DNA of 64,000 nt from Burkholderia sp. (GTDB lineage: Bacteria > Pseudomonadota > Gammaproteobacteria > Burkholderiales > Burkholderiaceae): positions 17,662 to 81,661 of the forward strand of contig JAIRVP010000010.1 in NCBI GenBank assembly GCA_031253835.1, read 5' to 3'. Below are positions 26,279 through 36,457 of the stretch, piece after piece. The notes below the pieces were generated by a model. The model was not told the origin of the DNA, searched no databases, and worked only from the letters and a program-made list of their open reading frames with translations. Every line of letters begins with the position of its first letter. The stretch's first letter is position 1. Made by a program: the position numbers and the translations under genes.

Positions 26279-27486
26279 ACGATCCACGCGGCCCGGCGAC
26301 TTTCGCGCCGGATACCGACACGCCGGCCGTCGACCGCGAGGCGCTGGCGCGCGCGATCGACGCGCTGCGCGTGACCGCCGCCGCGCGCGACCGCACGGGC
26401 GGCCACGCGGGGCAGGAGAAGCAGTGGCTCGCCGATGCGGGCCTGCTGACGCTCGCGGTGCCGCGCGCGTTCGGCGGGCAGGAAGCCGCGTGGCCGGCGA
26501 TCTACGACGCGATCCGGCAGGTCGCACGCGTCGACAGCGCGCTCGCGCATCTCGTCGGGTTCCAGTGCCTGCAGGTCGTGAGCGTCGACGTATGGGGCAG
26601 TGCCGCGCAGCGCGAACGCTACCTGCGCGGCACGGTCGACGGGCGCTGGTGGTGGGGCAATGCGGTCAATCCGCTCGATACGCGGCTCGTGGCGACCGCG
26701 ACGCCAGACGGCGGCTACCGGCTCGACGGCGTGAAGGGTTTCTGTTCGGGCACGCGCGGGTCGCAGCGGATGACGGTGTCCGCGCACGATCCGGCCACCG
26801 GCCGCACCGTGTTCGGCGTCGTGCCGACCGATCGTCCGGGGATCACGGTCAATGAAGACTGGGATCCGGTCGGCCAGCGCCAGACCGACAGCGGCAGCGT
26901 GCGCTTCGACGGCGTGACGCTCGCGGCGGACGAGGTGCTGCACCGTTCCGAGGCGCCGCCGACGCCGCGCGCGACGCTGCGCACGCTCGTGTCGCAGCTC
27001 GTGCTGACGAACCTGTTCGTCGGCCTGGCGGAAGGCGCGCTGGCCGAGGCGCGCGATTACGTGCGGCAGCACGGCCGTCCGTGGATTCATGCCGACGTCG
27101 CGCAGGCGGAAGACGATCCGTACACGCTGCAGCGCTTCGGCGACATGCGCGTGCGTGCGATCGCCGCGGCGGCGCTGGCCGATCGCGCGGCCGCGGCGTT
27201 GCAGCGCGCGTGGGCGCGGCAGGATGCGCTGACGGCCGACGAACGCGCCGACGTGGCGCTCGCGGTATCGGAAGCGAAGATCGTCGCGCAGCGCGCGGCG
27301 CTCGACAACGGCGAAGCGCTGTTCGATGCGTGCGGTGCGCGCGCGACGGCCGCGTCGCTCGGCCTCGACCGCTTCTGGCGGAATGCCCGCACGCATACGC
27401 TGCACGATCCGCTCGACTACCGGCTGCGCGATGTCGGCCGGTTCGCGCTGACGGGGGAACTGCCGCCGGCGTCGCTCTATACGTAA
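26275..27486 (+). CDS. Acyl-CoA-dehydrogenase-fold monooxygenase (DszC/SfnB-like)
   Basis: This 403-residue flavoprotein has the acyl-CoA dehydrogenase fold: N-terminal helices with LADAGLLTLAVPRAFGGQE, a beta domain (WWWGNAVNPLDTR, GVKGFCSGTRGSQRMTVSA) and a C-terminal helical bundle. Instead of the acyl-CoA catalytic Glu region, it resembles the group-D monooxygenases DszC and SfnB, which act with reduced flavin on sulfur compounds. It overlaps the ferritin-like gene by ATGA and is the last gene of the operon. A role in oxygenating an organosulfur substrate is inferred from context. Confidence 0.78.
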   Translation: MNDPRGPATFAPDTDTPAVDREALARAIDALRVTAAARDRTGGHAGQEKQWLADAGLLTLAVPRAFGGQEAAWPAIYDAIRQVARVDSALAHLVGFQCLQVVSVDVWGSAAQRERYLRGTVDGRWWWGNAVNPLDTRLVATATPDGGYRLDGVKGFCSGTRGSQRMTVSAHDPATGRTVFGVVPTDRPGITVNEDWDPVGQRQTDSGSVRFDGVTLAADEVLHRSEAPPTPRATLRTLVSQLVLTNLFVGLAEGALAEARDYVRQHGRPWIHADVAQAEDDPYTLQRFGDMRVRAIAAAALADRAAAALQRAWARQDALTADERADVALAVSEAKIVAQRAALDNGEALFDACGARATAASLGLDRFWRNARTHTLHDPLDYRLRDVGRFALTGELPPASLYT

Positions 27487-27589
27487 TACGCAGCGGGCAG
27501 GACTGGCGCCGGTCCGTTTCGGGCATCCGCGCGCCGGCTGCGGCCCCCGGCTGCCGGCACATCGATGGACCGGCTTGCTGGACGTCTGA

Positions 27590-27626
27590 AATGATATGTT
27601 ATATCGTTGCGATACAATATATCATT
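27590..27626. promoter_or_regulatory. Zur-like dyad before zinc-sparing operon
   Basis: A 37-base AT-rich dyad is centred on 27608. The left arm is AATGATATGTTATATCG and the right arm CGATACAATATATCATT; 15 of 17 positions are complementary around TTG. Inside it, GATATGTTATATC is itself a 13-base palindrome. The composition and TGTTATA core resemble proteobacterial Zur boxes. The five following genes are all classic Zur-regulon types, and the start codon lies only 33 bases beyond, so repression by Zn-Zur is a strong inference. Confidence 0.78.
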
Positions 27627-27658
27627 CGTACCTCAACGTCCTCTTCCGGAGTCGCCCG

Positions 27659-28867
<1,209 letters not shown>

Positions 28868-28927
28868 CCTGAACGCGCGCTTCCTGCATCGACCCGGATG
28901 GAGAAGGCGCTCCACCGGAATCCGAGC

Positions 28928-29848
28928 ATGAATGCAGCGCTTCCCGATATTTCCCTGACCGACGTCGCGCCGGGCCGCCGCCCGCTCGAATGGGTCGGCA
29001 TGCAGGGCATCGACCTGCCCGTCGCGGTGGCCGAACCCGGCTGCCGGCGCGACGTGCATGCCCGCGCCGACGTGCAGGTCGATCTGCCGGCACCGCATGT
29101 GAAAGGCATTCACATGTCGCGGCTGTACTGGCTGCTCGACTGGCTCGCCGATGGCGAAGCGCTGTCGCCGGCCGGCTTGCGGCGTGTGCTGCGCGCGATG
29201 GTCGACAGCCATCGCGACTGCGACACGCGCAGCGCGCGCGTGCGGCTGCGCTTCGACCTGCTGGCCCGCCGCTCGGCGCTCGTGACCGAGGGGCTCGCCG
29301 GGTGGAAGGCGTATCCGGTTCAGGTCGACGCGACGCTTGCCGGCGACGCGTTCGAGCTGCGCGCGCAGGTGACGGTCGCTTATTCGTCGACGTGCCCGTG
29401 CTCGGCCGCGCTGTCGCGGCACTGGGTCGAACAGGCATTCCTGACGGCGTTCGGCCACGAGGCTCGCGTGGAGCCGGTGGCGGTGGCCGCGTGGCTGAAA
29501 CGGCATGCGACGGCCGCCACGCCGCACAGCCAGCGCAGCGAAGCCGTCGTGAGCGCGGCGCTGCCCGCCGACGGCGCGACGCTGGGGCTGATCGACCTGA
29601 TCGATCGCATCGAGCACGCGCTCGGCACGCCGGTGCAGACGGCCGTCAAGCGCGCGGACGAGCAGGCGTTCGCGGTGCTGAACGGCGAAAACCTGATGTT
29701 CGTCGAGGATGCCGCGCGCCGCGTGCAGGCCGCGCTGGAGGGTCACCACGCGAGCCCGCGCATCCGCGTGCGCCACCTGGAAAGCCTGCATCCGCACGAT
29801 GCGGTGGCGTGGGCCGCGCCGGTTCCGGAAGGCGCCGACGCATGCTGA
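28928..29848 (+). CDS. folE2: GTP cyclohydrolase FolE2 (type IB)
   Basis: This 306-residue FolE2 converts GTP to dihydroneopterin triphosphate for folate. Unlike zinc-only FolE1, it works with manganese or iron, so bacteria induce it when zinc is scarce. The family signature [15 protein letters not shown] contains the metal/nucleophile Cys, and HSQRS lies further on. The start at 28928 gives the normal N-terminus; an ATG at 28898 is in frame but lacks a ribosome site. It overlaps the next gene by 7 bases. Confidence 0.92.
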   Translation: MNAALPDISLTDVAPGRRPLEWVGMQGIDLPVAVAEPGCRRDVHARADVQVDLPAPHVKGIHMSRLYWLLDWLADGEALSPAGLRRVLRAMVDSHRDCDTRSARVRLRFDLLARRSALVTEGLAGWKAYPVQVDATLAGDAFELRAQVTVAYSSTCPCSAALSRHWVEQAFLTAFGHEARVEPVAVAAWLKRHATAATPHSQRSEAVVSAALPADGATLGLIDLIDRIEHALGTPVQTAVKRADEQAFAVLNGENLMFVEDAARRVQAALEGHHASPRIRVRHLESLHPHDAVAWAAPVPEGADAC

Positions 29849-30423
29849 TCCGCAAGCTGTTCCGGTTCGAGAATGCGCATGTCGTGCGCGGCTGCAGCAC
29901 GCGGCGCTGCTCGCATTCGATCCACGGCCATTCGTATCGCGTCGAGCTGTTGCTCGAAGCGCATGCGCTGGACCACGGGCAGATGATCTACGACTTCGGG
30001 CTGCTCAAGGGCGACGTGCGCGACCTGATCGATGCGTTCGACCATGCGGTGACGCTATGGTCGGACGACGATCCCGGCTACGTCGAGAGCATGCGCCGCC
30101 ATTCCGAGCGCTGGGTGTTGCTGCCCGTATCGCCGAGCGCCGAACAGTTCTCGCGCGTGCTTTTTCGTCTCGTCGACGCGGCACTGTCCGGCACGCGCAT
30201 GTCGAACGGCGAGGCCGACGTGCGGCTGCATTCGGTCATCGTGCACGAGACCGAGACCGGCTACGCGCAGTGTTTCCGCGACGATGCGTTCAATCCGCGC
30301 ATGGGCCGCATCGACCTCGAGGCGATCGTGTTCGCGCCGGCCATCGCCGCGCAGTGGCGCGACCCGGGCCTGTTCGAGCGGCTCAAGCGCGGCCCTCTCC
30401 TTTCCCGGCAGGAATCCTCATGA
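29842..30423 (+). CDS. 6-pyruvoyl-tetrahydropterin synthase / QueD-like protein
   Basis: This 193-residue protein has the T-fold signature of the PTPS/QueD family: FRFENAHVV, then the Cys and zinc-His segment [16 protein letters not shown], and [21 protein letters not shown]. It is longer than typical QueD (about 120) and carries an extended C-terminal region. PTPS paralogues occur repeatedly next to FolE2 in zinc-regulated loci; they may serve queuosine or folate synthesis as zinc-sparing substitutes. Its gene overlaps both neighbours. Confidence 0.85.
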   Translation: MLIRKLFRFENAHVVRGCSTRRCSHSIHGHSYRVELLLEAHALDHGQMIYDFGLLKGDVRDLIDAFDHAVTLWSDDDPGYVESMRRHSERWVLLPVSPSAEQFSRVLFRLVDAALSGTRMSNGEADVRLHSVIVHETETGYAQCFRDDAFNPRMGRIDLEAIVFAPAIAAQWRDPGLFERLKRGPLLSRQESS

Positions 30424-30980
30424 TCCGAAAGAACCCGCGCGGCGACCTGCCGCAGATTCATCCGAACGCGTTCGTCGATCCGACCGCCATCCTGTGCGGG
30501 CTCGTGATCGTCGAGGAGAACGTATTTATCGGCCCGTACGCGGTGATCCGCGCCGACGAAACGGATGCCGACGGCCAGATCGCACCGATCGTGATCGGCG
30601 CGCATTCGAACATCCAGGACGGCGTCGTGATTCATTCGAAGTCGGGCGCGAGCGTGACGATCGGCCGGCACACGTCGATCGCGCATCGCGCGATCGTCCA
30701 CGGGCCGTGCAAGGTCGGCGACGGCGTGTTCGTCGGGTTCAACAGCGTGCTGTTCAACTGCACGATCGACGACGGCTGCGTCGTGCGCTACAACGCGGTC
30801 GTCGACGGCTGTCACCTGCCGCCGGGCTTTTACGTGCGTTCGACCGAACGCATCGGGCCGGAAACCGACCTCGCCGCGTTGCCGCAGGTCACGGCCGACG
30901 CGAGCGATTTCTCCGAGGACGTCGCGCGCACGAACAATGCGCTGGTGCTGGGCTACAAGCACATCCAGAACGAGTTCTGA
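30420..30980 (+). CDS. Gamma-class carbonic anhydrase-like protein
   Basis: This 186-residue left-handed beta-helix protein has hexapeptide repeats (VIVEENVFIGPYAVIRADE, VVIHSKSGASVTIGRHTSIA). The three metal His of gamma-carbonic anhydrases are in VVIHS and in HRAIVHG (HxxxxH). Gamma enzymes can use iron or cobalt, so one in a zinc-starvation operon would replace zinc enzymes. It overlaps the PTPS gene by 4 bases. Enzyme activity cannot be confirmed from sequence; other family members act as assembly or acyltransfer proteins. Confidence 0.83.
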   Translation: MIRKNPRGDLPQIHPNAFVDPTAILCGLVIVEENVFIGPYAVIRADETDADGQIAPIVIGAHSNIQDGVVIHSKSGASVTIGRHTSIAHRAIVHGPCKVGDGVFVGFNSVLFNCTIDDGCVVRYNAVVDGCHLPPGFYVRSTERIGPETDLAALPQVTADASDFSEDVARTNNALVLGYKHIQNEF

Positions 30981-30983
30981 GTC

Positions 30984-32354
30984 ATGGGCGAATGGATGGG
31001 ACGTGAAGCAGCCGACGTGCCGAAGCGCCGCCACGTCGACCTGCTCGTGCAGGGCGGCACGGTGATGACGCCCAACGGTGCCGAACGGATCGACGTCGCG
31101 TGCGCGGATGGCCGCGTCGTCGCGCTGGGCGCATTGCAGCGCACCTGGCGTGCCGACGTCGTGCTCGATGCGCGCGGCTTGCATGTGCTGCCGGGCGTCG
31201 TCGACAGCCAGGTGCATTTCCGCGAACCGGGGCTGACGCACAAGGAAACCATCGAGGCCGGCACGCGCGGCGCGGTGCTCGGCGGCGTCACGACGATCTT
31301 CGAGATGCCCAATACGCATCCGCTGACGCTGAGCGGGCAGGATCTGCAGGCGAAACTGGATCGCGCGCGCGGCCGCGCGTGGTGCGACTACGCGTTCTAC
31401 ATCGGCGGCTCGGCCGTGAACGCCGAACGGCTGCCGGCGCTCGAGCGCCTGCCCGGCTGCGCGGGCGTGAAGGTCTTCATGGGCAGTTCGTTCGGCGATC
31501 TGCTGGCCGACGACGAAACCGTCCTGCGCCGGATCCTGCGCAACGGGCGGCGGCGCATGGCCGTGCATGCGGAGGACGAGGCGCGGCTGCGCGAACGCAA
31601 GGCGATCGTGGAGGCAAGCGGCGACGTGCGCGACCATCCGCACTGGCGCGACGCGGAAAGCGCGCTGATCGCGACGCGGCGCATCGTCGGGCTGGCTGCC
31701 GAGACGGGCCGCAGGCTGCATGTGCTGCACGTGTCCACGGCGGACGAGATGGCGTTTCTTGCGCAGCACCGGCGGCGCGTGACGGTCGAGGTCACGCCGC
31801 ACCACCTGAGCCTGCATGCGCCCGATTGCTACGAACGGCTCGGCACGTTCGCACAGATGAATCCGCCGGTGCGCGAGCGGCATCATCAGGCGGCGCTGTG
31901 GCAGGCTGTCCGCGATGGCGTGGTCGACGTGATCGGCAGCGATCATGCGCCGCATACGCGCGACGAAAAACGCCGCCCGTATCCGCAGTCGCCGAGCGGG
32001 ATGACCGGTGTGCAGACGCTGTTGCCGCTGCTGCTCGACCACGTGCATGCGGGCCGCCTGAGCCTCGAACGGCTGGTCGACCTGACCAGCGCCGGGCCGG
32101 CGCGCATTTTCGGCATCGAAGGGAAGGGGCGCATCGCGGCCGGCTACGACGCCGATTTCAGCATCGTCGACCTGCACGCGCGGCGGATCATCCGCGACGA
32201 ATGGATCGCCAGCGTGAGCGGCTGGACGCCTTACGACGGGTGCGCGGTCACGGGCTGGCCCGTGCATACGGTCGTGCGCGGGCAGGTTGTCGTGCGGGAT
32301 GGTGCGCTGAACGGGCAGCCGGCCGGGGAGGCCGTCACGTTTCTGGACGCCTAG
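30984..32354 (+). CDS. Dihydroorotase-like amidohydrolase (zinc-sparing paralogue)
   Basis: This 456-residue amidohydrolase has the dihydroorotase pattern: FREPGLTHKETIEAGT, the Lys that is carboxylated in CAGVKVFMGSS, metal His in AVHAED and HVLHVST, and the catalytic Asp in IGSDHAPHT. The first metal motif, usually DxHxH, reads DSQVH (Gln76, His78), so one metal ligand is changed. A QVH form is known to me from some other dihydroorotases. It would catalyse carbamoyl-aspartate/dihydroorotate interconversion when the main zinc PyrC fails. It is the last gene of the zinc operon, and its end overlaps the convergent lrp gene by 4 bases. Confidence 0.82.
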   Translation: MGEWMGREAADVPKRRHVDLLVQGGTVMTPNGAERIDVACADGRVVALGALQRTWRADVVLDARGLHVLPGVVDSQVHFREPGLTHKETIEAGTRGAVLGGVTTIFEMPNTHPLTLSGQDLQAKLDRARGRAWCDYAFYIGGSAVNAERLPALERLPGCAGVKVFMGSSFGDLLADDETVLRRILRNGRRRMAVHAEDEARLRERKAIVEASGDVRDHPHWRDAESALIATRRIVGLAAETGRRLHVLHVSTADEMAFLAQHRRRVTVEVTPHHLSLHAPDCYERLGTFAQMNPPVRERHHQAALWQAVRDGVVDVIGSDHAPHTRDEKRRPYPQSPSGMTGVQTLLPLLLDHVHAGRLSLERLVDLTSAGPARIFGIEGKGRIAAGYDADFSIVDLHARRIIRDEWIASVSGWTPYDGCAVTGWPVHTVVRGQVVVRDGALNGQPAGEAVTFLDA

Positions 32355-32815
32355 ATCGGCAGGCGCACCGTCTGCTTGATGCGCTTCAGCGGAATCTCGG
32401 TTTCGACGTTGCGGACGCCTTCGATCTGCGTGAGCGTCTCCATCTGGAAGCGCTGGTAGTCGTCGAGATCCCGCGCGATCACGCGCAGCAGATAGTCGTA
32501 GCTGCCGGCCATCAGGTGACATTCGAGCACTTCGGGCGCCTGCTCCATCTCGCGCGCGAAGCGTTCGACCGTCGTCTTGTCTTGCCGCTCCAGCGTGACG
32601 CGCACGAACGCGGTGAAGCGCAGGTCGACGGCGGCGGGATTCAGCAGCGCGACATAGGCGTCGATCACGCCCTGCTCCTCGAGCAGATGCACGCGGCGCA
32701 GGCAGGGCGTGGCCGACAGCCCGGCCTGTTGCGCGAGTTCGGCATTCGTCTGATTCGAATTCCGTTGCAACGCACGCAGAATGCGCCGGTCGATCGCGTC
32801 CAGTTTGGTTGGCAT
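32351..32815 (-). CDS. Lrp/AsnC-family regulator
   Basis: This 154-residue regulator has an N-terminal AsnC helix-turn-helix (LDAIDRRILRALQRNSNQTN, AELAQQAGLSATPCLRRVHL) and a C-terminal RAM domain for amino-acid binding (VLECHLMAGSYDYLLRVIARD). It is divergent from the LysE exporter at 32971 with 155 bases between. In this arrangement the Lrp protein usually senses an amino acid and switches on the exporter. Confidence 0.9.
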   Translation of the reverse strand: MPTKLDAIDRRILRALQRNSNQTNAELAQQAGLSATPCLRRVHLLEEQGVIDAYVALLNPAAVDLRFTAFVRVTLERQDKTTVERFAREMEQAPEVLECHLMAGSYDYLLRVIARDLDDYQRFQMETLTQIEGVRNVETEIPLKRIKQTVRLPI

Positions 32816-32970
32816 TTTTGACTACCGAGGGCGTGAATGCTAGAGAATAGCGCCAAATCGGGTATCTGAAGTAGCCAAATACGCATCCAATCTCCACGGG
32901 AAGGCGCCGATAATCTGACGACCGGCCGGACGATTCTCGTCCGTCTGCCATCCGTCTCAGGAGCTATCCC

Positions 32971-33603
32971 ATGTCGCACTTGTCCTGGCTACCGTTCATC
33001 GCCACGTCGCTTCTGGTCATCGTCACGCCGGGCCAGGACATGGTGCTCGTGATGTCGCGCACGCTGTCCGGCGGCACGCGCGCGGGCCTCGTCACGGCCG
33101 CGGGCGTCAGCGTCGGGCTGCTCGTGCATACGATGCTCGCGACGCTCGGGCTCGGCGCACTTCTTCAGGCATCCGAATGGCTGTTCACGGCGCTGAAGAT
33201 GATCGGCGCGGTGTACCTGCTGTACCTCGGCATCACGCTGTTGCGTTCGTCGGGCGAACTGACGCTCGCGAGCAGCGGCAGCGGCGGTGCGCAGGCATCG
33301 CGGCTGCGCACGTTCGCGCAAGGTGCGCTGTCCAACGTGTCGAATCCGAAGGTCGCGCTCTTCTATCTGGCGTTCCTGCCGCAGTTCGTTCCCGCGGGCG
33401 CCGCGCATCCGATGCTGTCGCTGTTCGTGCTGGGCGCGACGTTCGCCGGCCTGACGTTTCTCGTCAAGGGGCCGGTCGCGTTGTTCGCCGGCCTGCTGTC
33501 GGCATCGATCCGCCGCAACCCGCGCATCCTGACGCGCATGCATCGCGTCAGCGGGGTGGTCCTGCTGGGGCTCGGCGTGAAGCTGGCGCTCGAGCGCCGC
33601 TGA
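32971..33603 (+). CDS. LysE/RhtB-family amino-acid exporter
   Basis: This 210-residue membrane protein has six predicted helices and the RhtB pattern: FIATSLLVIVTPGQDMVLVM at the N-terminus, AVYLLYLGITLLRS, and QGALSNVSNPKVALFYLAFL, which carries the conserved NPK. It exports amino acids such as homoserine, threonine or others; the specific one cannot be read. CAGGAG precedes the ATG. It is divergent from the Lrp regulator. Confidence 0.9.
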   Translation: MSHLSWLPFIATSLLVIVTPGQDMVLVMSRTLSGGTRAGLVTAAGVSVGLLVHTMLATLGLGALLQASEWLFTALKMIGAVYLLYLGITLLRSSGELTLASSGSGGAQASRLRTFAQGALSNVSNPKVALFYLAFLPQFVPAGAAHPMLSLFVLGATFAGLTFLVKGPVALFAGLLSASIRRNPRILTRMHRVSGVVLLGLGVKLALERR

Positions 33604-33669
33604 GGGCCGTCATCCTGCAGCCGTGCCGTCGCATGCGACGGCGCGTAGCCGATCGCGCACCGTCCGGCC

Positions 33670-34518
33670 TTACTGCGCCGGCAATGCGTCCGCCAGCGCC
33701 CGCATCGCGTCCACCGTTTCCGGATTCGCCGGAAAGAACGCCTCGATCGCGAGTTCCGACAGCGTCACGTCGACCGGCGTGCCGAACACCGTCGTCGTAC
33801 TGAAGAACGTCAGTTCGCCGGTCGCCGTGCGCAGCCGCAGCGGCACGGCGATATCCGCGAAGTCGGCGCGCGCAGGCGTGTCGTCGGGCTGCCCGGCCGG
33901 CGCCGGATACGCGGCGAGTTCGTCGCGCAGCGCATGCAGCGTGCGGTCGCCGCTCGCATCGATCTGCCGCTGCAGCCGATGCAGGATGTGCGCGCGCCAT
34001 TCATGCCAGTTGACGATCTGCGACGCGATACCGTCCGGATGCAGGCTCAGCCGCAGCACGTTGACGGGCGGCTGCAGCAGCGACGGGTCGGCCTGCGCGA
34101 CCAGCGCGCCGAGCATCCGGTTCGCGGCGAGCAGCGTCCAGTGGCGATCGACCGCGAGCGCCGGGTACGGCTCGTGGCCGCGCAGCACGGCTTCGACCGC
34201 ATGGCGCGCGGCATCCAGTTGCGGATCCGAAAACGGCCGTTCGCGAAACAGTGGCGCGAAGCCGGCCGCGACGAGCAGCGCATTGCGTTCGCGCAGCGGC
34301 ACGTCGAGGCGCTCCGCGAGATGCAGCACCATCTCGCGGCTCGGCTGCGCGCGGCCCGATTCGACGAAGCTCAGGTGGCGCGCGGACACTTCCGCGTCGA
34401 GCGCGAGCGCCATCTGGCTCAGGCGGCGGCGCTGGCGCCACGTGCGCAGCAGCGGGCCGATGCCGGACGCGCGACTGGCGGACGGGGCGGGCGAATGGAG
34501 GGCGGCGGTCGGGTTCAT
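33670..34518 (-). CDS. XRE-family regulator with MmyB-like ligand domain
   Basis: This 282-residue protein has an N-terminal HTH_3 domain at about residues 22-76 (LLRTWRQRRRLSQMALALD, SARHLSFVESGRAQPSRE) and a C-terminal MmyB-like PAS-fold domain (YPALAVDRHWTLLAANRML, TTTVFGTPVDVTLSELAIEA) that binds small molecules or lipids in relatives. The start at 34518 is chosen over 34548 because the region before it is unlike the family. It points away from the DUF2167 gene. Its targets are unknown. Confidence 0.87.
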   Translation of the reverse strand: MNPTAALHSPAPSASRASGIGPLLRTWRQRRRLSQMALALDAEVSARHLSFVESGRAQPSREMVLHLAERLDVPLRERNALLVAAGFAPLFRERPFSDPQLDAARHAVEAVLRGHEPYPALAVDRHWTLLAANRMLGALVAQADPSLLQPPVNVLRLSLHPDGIASQIVNWHEWRAHILHRLQRQIDASGDRTLHALRDELAAYPAPAGQPDDTPARADFADIAVPLRLRTATGELTFFSTTTVFGTPVDVTLSELAIEAFFPANPETVDAMRALADALPAQ

Positions 34519-34717
34519 GGAGCAGATGATAGGCAATCCCGCGCGCATTGGGCATTACCTGCCAGGTAAGCATCGCGCGCTCCCCGGGCTCGGACGAGTC
34601 GCGGCGCTGCGGTACCATGACGACCGTGCCAACTGAGAGGCGGCGCCGGACCCGCGAGACCACGCATGGGCCGGTGCCGTGCACATTCACGACAAGGCAT
34701 TCCAGGGGAATCCAACA

Positions 34718-35671
34718 ATGAAAAAACTTGCCGTCCGGCTCGCCTGCGTGGCGACGCTCGCACTTGCCGCGACCAGCGGCCACGCGCAGACCGAAGCTGC
34801 GCAGGTGGAAATGAGGGCCGCCGCCGCGGCCGCCAACGAAGCGGTCGTGAAAGGGCCGACCGACATCGACGTGAAACACGAAGCCGTGCTGAAGCTGAAA
34901 GCCGGTGAGTCGTTCGTGCCGGCCGCCGAAGCCGGCCGCTACCTGCGCTCGATGGGCAATTCGATCGACGAAACGAAGCTGGTCGGCCTCGTGCTGCCCG
35001 ACGACCCCGACGCCGACTGGATTTCCGTCGTGTCGTTCGAGCCGAGCGGCTATATCCGCGACGACGACGCGAAGGACTGGAAGCCCGACGAACTGCTGAA
35101 GAGCCTGCAGTCCGGCACCGAGGAAGACAACCCGGGGCGCAAGGAACGCGGCCTGCCGGAAACCGAGGTGGTCGGCTGGGCGAAGGCGCCCGCGTACGAC
35201 GCGGCCACGCACCGGCTCGTGTGGTCCGCGATCATCCGCGACAAGGGCGCGGCGCCGAACGCCGAGAACGACGGCGTGAACTACCGGACGCTCGTGCTCG
35301 GCCGTGACGGCTACCTGTCGCTGACGATGGCGTCGACGCTCGCCGACCTGCCGAAATACAAGGCATCGGCCGACGACCTGCTGTCGAACATCCGCTTCAA
35401 CGACGGCAAGCGCTACGCCGACTTCAACAAGTCGACCGACCACGTCGCCGAGTACGGCCTCGCGGCGCTGATCGTCGGCGTCGGCGCGAAGAAGCTCGGC
35501 CTGCTCGCGCTGATCGGCGCGTTCGCGGTGAAGTTCTTCAAGATCGGCGCGGTCGCGCTGCTCGCCGGCGGCGCGGCGCTGAAGCGCTTCTTCGGGCGCA
35601 AGCCGAAGGCGGCCGCGGTGCCGGCCGTCGCCGACGCGTCCGATGCAGCCGCCACGGAGCGCAAGGAATGA
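34718..35671 (+). CDS. DUF2167 membrane-anchored protein
   Basis: This 317-residue protein has a signal peptide (KLAVRLACVATLALAATSGHAQ), a soluble DUF2167-type domain (PDDPDADWISVVSFEPSGYI, WAKAPAYDAATHRLVWSA) and C-terminal hydrophobic segments (LAALIVGVGAKKLGLLALIG, FFKIGAVALLAGG). Function is unknown. The next gene, a site-2 protease, starts inside its stop codon (ATGA), so the two are made together and may act together in the membrane. The ATG at 34718 follows CAGGGGAATC and begins a normal signal peptide. Confidence 0.82.
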   Translation: MKKLAVRLACVATLALAATSGHAQTEAAQVEMRAAAAAANEAVVKGPTDIDVKHEAVLKLKAGESFVPAAEAGRYLRSMGNSIDETKLVGLVLPDDPDADWISVVSFEPSGYIRDDDAKDWKPDELLKSLQSGTEEDNPGRKERGLPETEVVGWAKAPAYDAATHRLVWSAIIRDKGAAPNAENDGVNYRTLVLGRDGYLSLTMASTLADLPKYKASADDLLSNIRFNDGKRYADFNKSTDHVAEYGLAALIVGVGAKKLGLLALIGAFAVKFFKIGAVALLAGGAALKRFFGRKPKAAAVPAVADASDAAATERKE

Positions 35672-36393
35672 CGAAGCTGTTGCTGCTGATCTTCGGCGGC
35701 CTCAAGCTCGGCAAGGTGCTCGTGTCGGCGGGCACCATGCTCGCGTCGATCGCGGTCTACGCGGTGTTCTACGGCTGGCGCTTCGCGGCCGGCTTCGTCG
35801 CGCTGCTGCTGGTGCACGAAGCCGGCCACTACCTGGCCGCACAACGGCGCGGGCTCGACGTCGGGCTGCCGACCTTCATTCCGTTCGTCGGCGCGTGGAT
35901 CCAGCTGAAGGAGATGCCGCACGATGCGGAAACCGAGGCGTACGTCGGGCTCGCCGGGCCGTTCGTCGGCACGCTCGGCGCGCTGGCCTGCTACGCGGCC
36001 GCGCGCCACTACGACAGCAACCTGCTGCTCGCGCTGTCGTACACCGGTTTCTTCCTGAACCTCTTCAACATGATTCCGCTGTCGCCGTTCGACGGCGGGC
36101 GGATCACCGCGGTGCTGTCGCCGCGCATCTGGTTCGCGGGCGTGCCCGTGCTGATCGCGCTGTTCGTGTATCGCCCGAGCCCGCTGCTGATCGTGATGGC
36201 GATCCTCGCGCTGCCGCAACTGAAGCGCGCGTGGCGCTACGATCCCGATGCGCCGGAAAACCGCGTGTACTACGCGACGTCGATCGAGACGAAGACCACA
36301 TATGCGCTCTGCTACGTCGGCCTGCTCGCGTTCCTCGCGCTGATGACGTCGGGCGTGCACGACATGCTGCGCGTCGCGCATGCGTCGACCTGA
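35668..36393 (+). CDS. Site-2 protease family (M50) metalloprotease
   Basis: This 241-residue integral-membrane protease has the zinc motif HEAGH (His50, Glu51, His54) and the third-ligand motif NLFNMIPLSPFDGGR (Asp142), both within predicted helices. There is no PDZ or CBS domain, unlike RseP or SpoIVFB. It is coupled to the DUF2167 gene by a 4-base overlap, and that protein could be its substrate, inhibitor or anchor. It ends before a strong bidirectional terminator. Confidence 0.87.
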   Translation: MTKLLLLIFGGLKLGKVLVSAGTMLASIAVYAVFYGWRFAAGFVALLLVHEAGHYLAAQRRGLDVGLPTFIPFVGAWIQLKEMPHDAETEAYVGLAGPFVGTLGALACYAAARHYDSNLLLALSYTGFFLNLFNMIPLSPFDGGRITAVLSPRIWFAGVPVLIALFVYRPSPLLIVMAILALPQLKRAWRYDPDAPENRVYYATSIETKTTYALCYVGLLAFLALMTSGVHDMLRVAHAST

Positions 36394-36406
36394 TGTCGGT
36401 TTGATG

Positions 36407-36445
36407 CAAAAAAACGGCGGCCGCTTTTACGCGGCCGCCTTTTTT
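36407..36445. terminator. Bidirectional terminator
   Basis: A 9-bp stem (GGCGGCCGC, 36416-36424, complement 36431-36439) has an A-run on the left and a T-run on the right. It can therefore end both the rightward M50 gene and the leftward MFS gene. Confidence 0.92.
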
Positions 36446-36457
36446 CCAGGGTGAACC

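Noticed and set aside
28898..28927. Upstream ATG for folE2
   Set aside because: No Shine-Dalgarno, and the extra ten residues are unlike FolE2 N-termini.
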